A stretch of 5,106 nt of DNA from Mycobacteriaceae bacterium (GTDB lineage: Bacteria > Actinomycetota > Actinomycetes > Mycobacteriales > Mycobacteriaceae), in assembly GCA_019242135.1 (NCBI GenBank), contig JAFAWC010000629.1, positions 1 to 5,106 on the forward strand. Reading direction: 5' to 3'. Shown here one piece after another: positions 1 to 5,106 of this stretch; the first letter of the stretch is position 1, and the number at the start of each line of letters is the position of its first letter. A model generated the notes under the pieces. That model made no database searches, was not told the origin of the DNA, and worked only from the letters and a program-made list of their open reading frames with translations. Both the position numbers and the translations under genes were made by a program.

Positions 1-138
1 CAACGGCCACCCGACAAGGACGGCGATCGCTACGAGTGCCACGAATATCATCAGGAGCGGCACGACCCGGCGCCACACTGCGGGCTTCGGTGTGACTGCG
101 CGGGCCGACGGGTATCGCCCGAACGGGGTGCCATCCAT
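1..138 (-). CDS. N-terminus of an unidentified membrane-anchored protein (partial)
   Basis: Only the first 46 codons are present; the gene runs off the left edge. Translation from the ATG at 138-136 begins MDGTPFGRYPSARAV. It has about 25 polar, Pro- and Arg-containing residues, then a Trp-Arg-Arg stretch, then a continuous hydrophobic segment (roughly residues 26-45, VPLLMIFVALVAIAVLVGWP). This is the layout of a type II signal anchor or uncleaved signal: cytoplasmic tail, positive residues, one transmembrane helix. The start is supported by a strong GGAGGGGG Shine-Dalgarno nine bases upstream. It lies 39 bases behind the secreted protein at 178-684 on the same strand, so the two are probably cotranscribed. 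The extracytoplasmic part, which would define the family, is outside the window, so I give no function. Its short length and early truncation mean the call rests on the start signal and hydrophobic profile. Confidence 0.72.
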   Translation of the reverse strand, partial: MDGTPFGRYPSARAVTPKPAVWRRVVPLLMIFVALVAIAVLVGWPL

Positions 139-147
139 ATCCGCCTG

Positions 148-155
148 CCCCCTCC
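148..155 (-). promoter_or_regulatory. Shine-Dalgarno of the partial membrane protein gene
   Basis: The minus strand reads GGAGGGGG, nine bases before the ATG at 138. It is the best ribosome binding site in this part of the window. It decides that translation starts at 138, even though the reading frame at this edge is otherwise short and easy to overlook. Confidence 0.65.
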
Positions 156-177
156 GGTCGGTTCCCAGCCACCGCGC

Positions 178-684
178 TCAGCGGGCGGTGAGCCACCAGT
201 TATACAAGCCGTTGAGGTCTGGGCCGTCCACATTCACCACGACGAGATCCGCGTCCCTGGTCCACGTCAGGATGTACTGGCTCTGCTGAGGGTAGAAGTC
301 GTGTCCGCACTTCATCATTCCGCCCTGCCAGGCCACGGGTCCCTGATCGGTGGTTCCCGGGCACGGGATCGAAGCACCGTAATTATTGAAGGCTTTACTG
401 AGGTCGGCGGAATTACCGTAAAGGGAGTAGATGGCGGCGTTGGGGCCGCCGGGCTGACTGTTGCGGCCGCAGCCGAGCCGTGCGAGGAAGGGATCCTGGG
501 GATACTGATTGCCGGCGCGGCACTCGGCCGGGGTGTAGCCGCCCGAGAGCAGTGAAAACAGTTTGTCGTTGTTGGCCTGATTGTCTGGGGGATCAGCGGC
601 CGCCATTGCCGAGGCGCCAAAGAACGCAACCACCGACACGCACACGGCAGTCATCGCTTGTGCCCTCCGGACGAAGGTGAACAT
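178..684 (-). CDS. Exported four-cysteine protein resembling mycobacterial kinase ectodomains
   Basis: This 168-residue protein has a classical signal peptide. The N-terminus is basic (FVRR), residues 11-27 form the hydrophobic core, and AxA motifs at 26-28 and 28-30 put cleavage most likely before Asp31 (AAA|DPP). The mature part has exactly four cysteines (C55, C72, C108, C126), which suggests two disulfides outside the cytoplasm. Visible landmarks are GYTPAEC (49-55), LGCGRN (70-75), GGPNAAIYSLYG (79-90), PCPG (107-110), WTRDADLVV (141-149) and a C-terminal LYNWW (160-164). From memory, this pattern (GY..C, CG.N..GGP..A.Y.L, CPG, CG, W..DA.L, LY.WW) resembles the extracytoplasmic domain of several mycobacterial Ser/Thr protein kinases and related free-standing secreted proteins; I could not search to confirm this. 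No lipobox is present, so the product should be released or held by other contacts. The start is fixed by AGGAGG four bases upstream and by the signal peptide. Function is unknown; a sensor or ligand-binding role is only an inference. Confidence 0.85.
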   Translation of the reverse strand: MFTFVRRAQAMTAVCVSVVAFFGASAMAAADPPDNQANNDKLFSLLSGGYTPAECRAGNQYPQDPFLARLGCGRNSQPGGPNAAIYSLYGNSADLSKAFNNYGASIPCPGTTDQGPVAWQGGMMKCGHDFYPQQSQYILTWTRDADLVVVNVDGPDLNGLYNWWLTAR

Positions 685-688
685 CGCG

Positions 689-694
689 CCTCCT
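689..694 (-). promoter_or_regulatory. Shine-Dalgarno of the four-cysteine secreted protein
   Basis: The minus strand reads AGGAGG followed by GCGC and the ATG at 684. The spacing of four bases is short but the core is perfect. It supports the start at 684 over the in-frame Met11 and over longer minus-strand frames through this region. Confidence 0.6.
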
Positions 695-762
695 GCCGGC
701 GTTTCGGCGACCGGATAACGTCCTCGCGTCGCGACCTGGGATTACTCCCCTCGATCGAAGCC

Positions 763-768
763 ATGGTA
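763..768 (-). promoter_or_regulatory. Possible -10 box for the secreted protein gene
   Basis: The minus strand has TACCAT, matching the mycobacterial TANNNT -10 pattern. It would give a leader of roughly 70 bases before the ATG at 684. I see no convincing -35 hexamer at 16-18 bases. The motif is short and common, so this is a weak candidate; it is reported because it lies in the only intergenic space that can hold this promoter. Confidence 0.25.
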
Positions 769-773
769 AACGC

Positions 774-785
774 CCGGCGAGCCGG
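774..785. repeat. Short inverted repeat CCGGC-GA-GCCGG in the divergent intergenic region
   Basis: There are five-base perfect arms with a two-base centre, located between the divergent genes at 684 and 836 and just upstream of the candidate minus-strand -10 box. A second perfect palindrome, TCGCG-T-CGCGA, sits at 724-734 in the same 151-base gap. Either could be an operator half-site pair. GC-rich palindromes of this size also arise by chance in such DNA, so regulatory function is speculative. Confidence 0.3.
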
Positions 786-823
786 ATTCTGCAAATAGAC
801 AAATACCGGGCGGTTTCCGAGGT

Positions 824-829
824 TACGGT
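824..829 (+). promoter_or_regulatory. Candidate -10 box for leaderless transcription of the 75-residue gene
   Basis: TACGGT matches the mycobacterial TANNNT -10 consensus and ends six bases before the ATG at 836. That is the distance expected if transcription begins on the A of the start codon. The alternative, ribosome binding through GAGG at 819-822, would need a 13-base spacing, which is poor. Leaderless mRNAs are common in mycobacteria. No clear -35 element is visible. Confidence 0.45.
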
Positions 830-835
830 GCCCCC

Positions 836-1063
836 ATGAGCGCGGCAGCTGACGGACAAACGCGGCTCGGGGTGGGGTGCCGGATTCGCACCACCGACGG
901 GTCCAACGCGACCGGTGAGATCGTCGAGGACTTCGGTTCGCTGGCAGGAACCGAGGTGCGCGTCGATGCCGAACACACCGCACGGGGGCGGCGGTGGGCG
1001 GTGGCCCTCGATGACGGCCGGGTGGTGTTTGTCGACGATGACGCCATAGAACCGGTTGAGTAG
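836..1063 (+). CDS. Small acidic cytoplasmic protein of unknown function (75 aa)
   Basis: The protein begins MSAAADGQTRLGVG and ends VFVDDDAIEPVE. It has no signal peptide or transmembrane segment and is acidic. The pattern RIRTTDGSNATGEIVEDFG (residues 16-34), then a segment rich in V, R and A, then RWAVALDDGRVVFVDDDAIE (residues 53-72), alternates short beta-prone stretches with Gly/Asp turns. This is what a small all-beta barrel (SH3- or KOW-like) would look like, though I cannot assign a family. The single cysteine is C15. The start at 836 is preferred because the TACGGT box upstream fits leaderless initiation. It is divergent from the secreted protein gene at 684 and convergent with the LppP-like gene, 27 bases from its end. 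Several overlapping minus-strand frames cover this region, but they give Arg/Pro/Ser-rich translations with no ribosome binding site. I recall similar short actinobacterial hypothetical proteins but cannot name one. Confidence 0.8.
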   Translation: MSAAADGQTRLGVGCRIRTTDGSNATGEIVEDFGSLAGTEVRVDAEHTARGRRWAVALDDGRVVFVDDDAIEPVE

Positions 1064-1090
1064 GGTCCCGCGCGGCCCACTATCGAGACC
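1064..1090. other. Convergent intergenic gap without a clear terminator
   Basis: Twenty-seven bases separate the stop TAG of the plus-strand 75-residue gene and the stop TGA of the minus-strand LppP-like gene. It contains GGTC and GACC at its two ends with a 19-base GC-rich loop. That pairing is too weak, and lacks a U-tract, to be called an intrinsic terminator. Confidence 0.4.
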
Positions 1091-1618
1091 TCACCAGGGC
1101 GGTGCCGGGTCCAGCATCACGACGTGGTCACCCTGCCACTGGTAACGCACGGTCGTGATCGGGCCGGGGCACGCGGTGCACACGTTTCTGCCGTCCTTGT
1201 AGTTGATGACGACCGTGTTATTCGTCGACGCCGCTTTGTCGAGGGTCATGAACGAGTAATCCTCGACGGTTCCCGTTCCGAGGAATGTCCCGCGGTGAAA
1301 CATCAGCGCCTGCATCGGTGAGCTTCCCGTCGCGTGCTCGATGGTGATCAGCACGGTGGACAGGTCGGCGCACGGGTCGTAGTTGCTGTTGGGCGGCCAG
1401 ACATTGGGGCTCCAGTGCGCATCTATTTTCGAGGCGAGCTGCGGAGGCGGCATCTGCGAAATAGCCGACTGCACTGCGGTCGCCTGGTCAGGTCCGCAGG
1501 AGGTCGGTGGGTCGGCAACGGCGGGCGGCACTGTGACGATGCCGTGCCAGATCAAGGTGCCCGCCAGAATCAGCGCGGTCAGGAAAACGCCGGCGACCGC
1601 GTTGCAATTGTTCCGCAT
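1091..1618 (-). CDS. Exported LppP/LprE-family protein without a lipobox
   Basis: This 175-residue protein starts at ATG 1618. An AGGAGG lies four bases upstream, and translation begins MRNNCNAVAGVFLTALILAG, a signal peptide. The hydrophobic segment spans about residues 8-30 and PPAVA|DPP gives a signal peptidase I site before Asp36. The mature part carries C41, C83, C147 and C150 (CTAC). It matches the pattern I know from mycobacterial LppP/LprE lipoproteins: CG at the mature N-terminus, a Pro-rich MPPP stretch, NYDPCADLSTVLITIE (79-94), ATGSSP, FH.G..LGT, then CTACPGPITTVRYQW and VVMLDP near the end. Unlike true Lpp/Lpr proteins it has no L-x-x-C lipobox at the cleavage site, so it should be secreted rather than lipidated. 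The frame stays open upstream to 1834, but that extension overlaps the end of iolD and lacks a signal, so it is not used. It lies 109 bases behind iolD on the same strand. The molecular function of the family is not established. Confidence 0.87.
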   Translation of the reverse strand: MRNNCNAVAGVFLTALILAGTLIWHGIVTVPPAVADPPTSCGPDQATAVQSAISQMPPPQLASKIDAHWSPNVWPPNSNYDPCADLSTVLITIEHATGSSPMQALMFHRGTFLGTGTVEDYSFMTLDKAASTNNTVVINYKDGRNVCTACPGPITTVRYQWQGDHVVMLDPAPPW

Positions 1619-1622
1619 GATC

Positions 1623-1628
1623 CCTCCT
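1623..1628 (-). promoter_or_regulatory. Shine-Dalgarno of the LppP-like gene
   Basis: The minus strand reads AGGAGG, then GATC, then the ATG at 1618. It decides the start against the longer open frame that enters iolD. Core and spacing are the same as for the other secreted protein gene at 684. Confidence 0.65.
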
Positions 1629-1653
1629 GGGCCGGCTGACGAACCGCTGACCT

Positions 1654-1665
1654 GCACATTAGTGC
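1654..1665 (-). promoter_or_regulatory. Candidate -10 box inside a GCAC-N4-GTGC inverted repeat
   Basis: On the minus strand the gap between iolD and the LppP-like gene reads GCACTAATGTGC, with perfect four-base arms around TAAT. The overlapping hexamer TAATGT (1661-1656) fits the TANNNT -10 consensus and would place a start about 30 bases before the ATG at 1618. No good -35 is visible. The arrangement suggests a separate, possibly repressible promoter for the LppP-like gene, but both motifs are short. Confidence 0.33.
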
Positions 1666-1727
1666 CAAGAACCCAGTGCCGTGGCCGTTTTGCTCGCCAC
1701 CCACCACCGCGACACCCAGCGACGGCC

Positions 1728-3614
1728 TTACTCGACCGGCCGCAGATAATTGCGCTGCAAACCCTTCTTCTGCTCATACCCGTCCCGCGCCGCACGCGTC
1801 GAGTCCAGCTCGGAAACTTCCGAAACCGGGACATCCCACCAGGATTCGCTGCTGGGTGCCGACACCGACGGATCGGTCTCGACGTGAATCACGGTCGTGA
1901 CATCGTTGCCCTTGGCGACCCTCACAGCATCCGTGAACGCCGCCGCCGAGTCGGCGCGGATGACCGACGCCCCCAGGCTCGCCGCGTTCGCCGCCAGGTC
2001 CACCGGCAACGTCGGCCCGTCCAGCCGGCCCTGCTGGCCGCGGTACCGGTAGGCGGTGCCGAATCGTTGTGAGCCAAGCGATTCCGACAGTGCCCCGATC
2101 GACGCGAATCCGTGGTTTTGCACCAGCACCACGATGAGCTTGACACCCTCCTGTACCGCGGTCGCCAACTCCGTCGCCATCATCAGATACGACCCGTCGC
2201 CGACCAGAACGAACACGTCGCGGTCCGGGCTCGCCATCTTCGCGCCCAGGCCTCCGGCCACTTCGTATCCCATGCAGGAGTAGCCGTATTCGACGTGGTA
2301 GCCCTTGGGGTCGCGGACACGCCACAGTTTGTGAAGGTCGCCGGGCATCGAGCCGGCCGCGCACACAACGACGTCGCGGGCCTCCGACAGCGAGTTCACC
2401 AGTCCGATCACCTGACTCTGCGTCAGCCCGGCACTGTCGTCGTCGATGCGGTACGCCGCGGCGACGACGGCGTCCCACGACCGCGCCCCCCGCCGCGCCT
2501 CATCGCGGTAATCCTCGCCGACGGTGTAGTCGGCCAGGGCGTCGTCGAGCGCCCGGATGCCTTCGCGGGCATCGGCGACCAGTGACAGCGCGCTGTGCTT
2601 GATCGTGTCGAGGGCCGCGACGTTGATGTTGATGAAACGGACATCGGGCTCGGCGAACGCCGAACGCGACGCCGTCGTGAAATCGCTATACCTGGTACCG
2701 ATCCCGATCACGACATCGGCCCGCGCGGCCAGCGCATTGGCCGCGGTGCTGCCGGTCGATCCGATCGCGCCGACCGACTGCGGATCGTCGTATGGCAGCG
2801 ACCCCTTTCCGGCCTGGCTCTGCGCGACCGGGATGCCGGTGCGCGAGCTGAACCGCGCCAGCGCCTCGGTGGCGCCGCTGTAGATCACGCCACCCCCGGC
2901 AACGATCAGCGGGCGCTTCGCGGCCCCGACGATCGCCGCCGCCCGGCGCACCTGCGAAGGTTCGGGCACCGGCCGTCGGACGTGCCAAACACGTTCAGCG
3001 AAAAGTGTTGCCGGCCAGTCGAACGCCTCGGTCTGCACATCCTGGGGCATCGCGACGGTCACCGCGCCGGTGTCGGCCGGATCGGTGAGCACCCGCATCG
3101 CACCGATCAGCGCGGCGGGCAGCTGCTCGGGTCGCCACACCCGGTCGAAGTAGCGCGACACCGGTCGCAACGCGTCGTTGACGGTGATGTCGCCGGCGTC
3201 GGTGCGCTCGAGCTCCTGCAGCACGGGTGCGCTGACGCGGGTGGCGAACGTGTCGCCGGGCAACAACAGCACGGGTATCCGGTTGATCGTGGCCAGCGCC
3301 GCACCGGTGACCATGTTGGTCGCGCCCGGCCCGATCGAGGAGGTGACGGCCCAGGTCTGCAGCCGGTCCTTCATCCGCGCGTAGCCGACGGCCGAGTGCA
3401 CCATCGCCTGCTCGTTGCGGCCCAGCACGTACGGAAAGCTCCCCGGATCGCGCAGTTCCTCCTGCAACAGCGCCTGGCCGAGTCCGGCCACGTTGCCGTG
3501 CCCGAAGATCCCGAAACAGCCCGCGAAGAACCGGTTCCGCTCGCCGTCCCGTTCCGCGTACTGTGCGGCAAGGAATGTGATCGTGGCCTGCGCGACGGTC
3601 AGTCGGATACCCAT
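1728..3614 (-). CDS. iolD: 3D-(3,5/4)-trihydroxycyclohexane-1,2-dione hydrolase IolD
   Basis: This cytoplasmic thiamine-diphosphate enzyme of myo-inositol catabolism hydrolyses the C-C bond of trihydroxycyclohexane-1,2-dione to give 5-deoxy-D-glucuronate. From ATG 3614 the protein has 628 residues, close to the usual family length. The N-terminal pyrimidine-binding domain (about 1-190) holds the catalytic glutamate E68 in GRNEQAMVHSA. The TSSIGPGATN segment (91-100) is typical of acetolactate-synthase-like enzymes. The central domain is around 215-390 (IVAGGGVIYSG at 237-247). The C-terminal pyrophosphate domain contains the GDGS (472-475) to N500 Mg-ThDP motif and YSCMGYEVAGGLGAK (445-459). 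The open frame continues upstream to 4088 inside iolB, but the start at 3614 gives the family N-terminus and has GGGAGA six bases upstream, only two bases after the iolB stop. That spacing implies one mRNA and coupled translation. The stop is TAA. No truncation or missing catalytic residue is seen. Confidence 0.96.
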   Translation of the reverse strand: MGIRLTVAQATITFLAAQYAERDGERNRFFAGCFGIFGHGNVAGLGQALLQEELRDPGSFPYVLGRNEQAMVHSAVGYARMKDRLQTWAVTSSIGPGATNMVTGAALATINRIPVLLLPGDTFATRVSAPVLQELERTDAGDITVNDALRPVSRYFDRVWRPEQLPAALIGAMRVLTDPADTGAVTVAMPQDVQTEAFDWPATLFAERVWHVRRPVPEPSQVRRAAAIVGAAKRPLIVAGGGVIYSGATEALARFSSRTGIPVAQSQAGKGSLPYDDPQSVGAIGSTGSTAANALAARADVVIGIGTRYSDFTTASRSAFAEPDVRFININVAALDTIKHSALSLVADAREGIRALDDALADYTVGEDYRDEARRGARSWDAVVAAAYRIDDDSAGLTQSQVIGLVNSLSEARDVVVCAAGSMPGDLHKLWRVRDPKGYHVEYGYSCMGYEVAGGLGAKMASPDRDVFVLVGDGSYLMMATELATAVQEGVKLIVVLVQNHGFASIGALSESLGSQRFGTAYRYRGQQGRLDGPTLPVDLAANAASLGASVIRADSAAAFTDAVRVAKGNDVTTVIHVETDPSVSAPSSESWWDVPVSEVSELDSTRAARDGYEQKKGLQRNYLRPVE

Positions 3615-3616
3615 GG

Positions 3617-4486
3617 CTAGTCTCCCGAACGGTGCAGGGGCAGTCGCGGATCGATCTCCTGGTGTCGCCAGGTGTGGCGCAGCCAGTCCTGACGCGGGTC
3701 GAAAGTGATCCGCCACGCCCGCAGCGGACCCGATCCGGCCATCACGTTGAGGTAGTACATGTGGTGGCCGGGTGCCGCGATCGACGGGCCGTGATACCCG
3801 TGCGGCACCAGCACCGCGTCGCCGGTACGCACCTCCTCGAGCACGTCGATCGGCCGCTCGGCGGTTCCGTACACCCGGTGGTACCCGAATCCCGGTGAGC
3901 CGTCGGCGCCGTCGGCGATCTCGAAGTAGTAGATCTCCTCGAGTTGGGTTTCGGTGTCGGTGTCCTCGTCGTGCTTGTGCGCCGGGTAGGACGACCAGTT
4001 CCCGCCCGGGGTGATCACCTCGCAGGCGATGATCGAGTCGGCGTCGAACACGTCGGCGGTGGCGAAGTTGTGCACCTGCCGGCTGCAACTGCCTGCGCCC
4101 CGCAGCTCAATCGGGACGTCGTCGGCACCGACATACCGGAACGGCAACTGCCGCCGGGCGCGCGCGCCGCACAGCGCGACCCGCGCGCCCCCAAGACTCG
4201 CCACGCGGTAGTCGTTGTCGCGTCCGACGTACGCGAAGTCGGTGGGGCCGTCGAACACCGAGTGCCTGCCCGCAAGACCGAATTCGCCCTCACCGCACGA
4301 CACCGTGACGGCGCCGGCCAACGGGACCACCAGGATCTCATCGGCGCCCGAGTGTCGGTGCACGGATTCGCCGGCGGCGAGTTCGATGACCCACAGGCTG
4401 GTTTCGGCCCACCCGGCCGTCTGCGGTGTCACCGCCACCGCCACGGGATGGCCGTGCGCCGCGGGGAGATACAGCTTGTCGTTCAT
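3617..4486 (-). CDS. iolB: 5-deoxy-glucuronate isomerase IolB
   Basis: IolB converts 5-deoxy-D-glucuronate, made by the neighbouring IolD, into 2-deoxy-5-keto-D-gluconate, the substrate of IolC. The 289-residue product has the expected two-cupin layout. The first half includes AGWAETSLWVIEL (24-36) and HRHSGADEILVVPLAG (43-58). The second half carries the conserved metal-site pattern SSYPAHKHDED (165-175, with H170 and H172), LEEIYYF (182-188) and VPHGYHGPS (227-235, H229/H232), then HHMYYLNVMAG (241-251). Metal ligation by these residues is inferred from the cupin fold. The ATG at 4486 overlaps the last base of the iolC stop (TGATG) and has only a distant GAGG 13 bases upstream, so translation is probably coupled to iolC. 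The end is two bases from the iolD start. Length and motifs are normal for the family. Confidence 0.96.
   Translation of the reverse strand: MNDKLYLPAAHGHPVAVAVTPQTAGWAETSLWVIELAAGESVHRHSGADEILVVPLAGAVTVSCGEGEFGLAGRHSVFDGPTDFAYVGRDNDYRVASLGGARVALCGARARRQLPFRYVGADDVPIELRGAGSCSRQVHNFATADVFDADSIIACEVITPGGNWSSYPAHKHDEDTDTETQLEEIYYFEIADGADGSPGFGYHRVYGTAERPIDVLEEVRTGDAVLVPHGYHGPSIAAPGHHMYYLNVMAGSGPLRAWRITFDPRQDWLRHTWRHQEIDPRLPLHRSGD
3621..3626 (-). promoter_or_regulatory. Shine-Dalgarno of iolD inside the end of iolB
   Basis: The minus strand reads GGGAGA within the last codons of iolB, six bases before ATG 3614. It settles the iolD start against the long upstream extension of the same frame through iolB. 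Confidence 0.6.
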
Positions 4487-5106
4487 CAGCGCACCAGCGC
4501 CTCAGCCAGTTCGGCGACCTCGGCGGCGGTGGGCATCGCCGTCGAGCACTCCAGCCGCGACGCGACGATGGCTCCCGCGGCGTTGGCGTAGCGCAGTGTC
4601 TTTTCCAGCGGCCACCCTTCCAGCAGCCCGTGACACAGGCTGCCGCCGAAGCCGTCACCTGCACCCAGGCCGTTGACGACGTCGACGCGGATCGGTGGGA
4701 CGGTGACGGTTTCGGTGCGAGTCCGGCCGAGCACGCCCGCAGCGCCCTGTTTGACGACCGCGAGCTCGACACCCAGATCGAGCAGCGCGTCGGCAGCGCG
4801 CATCGGGTCGTTCTCACCGATCGCGACTTCGCACTCGGCACGATTGCCGACCGCGACCGTGACGGTGGACAGTGCCGAGCGGATGACTTCTCCTGCCGCC
4901 GCCGCCGACTCCCAGAACATCGGTCGCCAGTCGAGGTCGAGCACGGTCAGGGGCCGGTGATCGCGGGCCTCCCACGCCGCGAAATGTGCGCTGCGACTGG
5001 GCTCTTCACACAGGCCGGTCACCGTGGACCAGTACAGCCGAGCGTTGCGGACCAGGTCGGGGTCGATGTGACGGGGCCGTACCTGCAAGTCGGGCGCGGA
5101 CGGCTT
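4486..5106 (-). CDS. iolC: 5-dehydro-2-deoxygluconokinase IolC (C-terminal part)
   Basis: This is a PfkB/ribokinase-family sugar kinase that phosphorylates 2-deoxy-5-keto-D-gluconate with ATP, the step after IolB. About 206 C-terminal residues are visible. The reading frame is open to the right edge (first codons KPSAPDLQVRPRHI), so the start and the N-terminal PfkB signature lie outside the window. Diagnostic segments are LYWSTVTGLCEEPSR, TVLDLDWRPMFW, VTVAVGNRAECEVAIG, ELAVVKQGAAGVL, and the PfkB signature 2 DVVNGLGAGDGFGGSLCHG. In that signature the GAGD (visible residues 148-151) supplies the anion hole and the catalytic Asp. ANAAGAIVASRLECSTAMPT near the C-terminus is typical of IolC rather than of other ribokinases. 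It ends in TGA, sharing its last A with the iolB ATG. A TTG at 5088 could be read as a start, but it is internal to the kinase fold and should not be used. Confidence 0.94.
   Translation of the reverse strand, partial: KPSAPDLQVRPRHIDPDLVRNARLYWSTVTGLCEEPSRSAHFAAWEARDHRPLTVLDLDWRPMFWESAAAAGEVIRSALSTVTVAVGNRAECEVAIGENDPMRAADALLDLGVELAVVKQGAAGVLGRTRTETVTVPPIRVDVVNGLGAGDGFGGSLCHGLLEGWPLEKTLRYANAAGAIVASRLECSTAMPTAAEVAELAEALVR

Noticed and set aside
593..1080. Minus-strand frames opposite the 75-residue gene (593-976, 651-983, 823-1080)
   Set aside because: They overlap each other, the divergent promoter region and the secreted protein start. They have Arg/Ser/Pro-rich translations. The plus-strand frame has balanced composition and a promoter-like element.
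1684..1727. Terminator-like GGCCGT/ACGGCC pairing just after the iolD stop
   Set aside because: There are only six paired bases around a loop of over 30 bases and no U-tract. It is not enough to call a terminator, so readthrough from iolD into the LppP-like gene remains possible.
1619..1834. N-terminal extension of the LppP-like protein back to 1834
   Set aside because: It would overlap the 3' end of iolD and put a long Arg-rich stretch before the signal peptide. AGGAGG and the signal sequence place the start at 1618.
1383..2072. A 229-codon plus-strand frame spanning the LppP-like gene start and the iolD end
   Set aside because: It runs antisense across two well-supported genes and their gap. 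The translation is Arg/Pro-rich with no family features.
2595..3620. A 341-codon plus-strand open frame antisense to iolD
   Set aside because: Its translation is rich in Arg, Gly, Asp and His with no recognisable domain. It lies opposite a fully convincing iolD. Long antisense frames are a routine by-product of GC-rich third codon positions.
3615..4088. N-terminal extension of IolD back into iolB
   Set aside because: The extension is an out-of-frame reading of iolB. The IolD family N-terminus begins at the Met at 3614, with its own ribosome binding site.
3944..4591. A 215-codon plus-strand open frame antisense to iolB and the iolC end
   Set aside because: It has low-complexity Arg/Val/Gly composition, crosses two real genes on the other strand, and has no ribosome binding site.

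Overview
The window looks like the chromosome of a mycobacterium or a close relative. It is GC-rich with GC-ending codons. It encodes small exported proteins with AxA-D cleavage sites of mycobacterial style, including an LppP/LprE-type protein, and it carries an actinobacterial myo-inositol (iol) gene set. There are seven protein genes and no tRNA, rRNA, CRISPR array or insertion sequence that I can see.

Right half (1728-5106, minus strand): the 3' part of iolC, then complete iolB and complete iolD, transcribed in that order. The junctions are extremely tight: a one-base TGATG overlap for iolC/iolB and 2 bases between iolB and iolD. This is clearly one transcription unit. The enzymes act in the reverse of gene order. 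IolD opens the ring of trihydroxycyclohexanedione to 5-deoxyglucuronate, IolB isomerises that to 2-deoxy-5-ketogluconate, and IolC phosphorylates it. The first steps (IolG, IolE) and last steps (IolJ, IolA) are not in this window.

Middle (1091-1727): downstream of iolD, on the same strand after a 109-base gap, is a small exported LppP/LprE-family protein that has an ordinary signal peptide and no lipobox. A possible promoter -10 box embedded in a short inverted repeat lies in the gap, so this gene may be expressed independently of the iol genes.

Left part (1-1063): a 75-residue cytoplasmic protein on the plus strand (836-1063) ends 27 bases from the convergent LppP-like gene. Its start fits leaderless transcription, with TACGGT six bases before the ATG. 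It is divergent from a minus-strand pair. The first of that pair is an exported four-cysteine protein (178-684) that resembles the extracellular domain of some mycobacterial Ser/Thr kinases. The second, 39 bases further on, is the start of a membrane-anchored protein cut by the window edge (1-138).

I found no evidence of a novel multi-gene system. The points worth a second look are small: the free-standing sensor-like secreted protein, the non-lipidated LppP relative, the probable leaderless small gene, and short palindromes in the two promoter regions.
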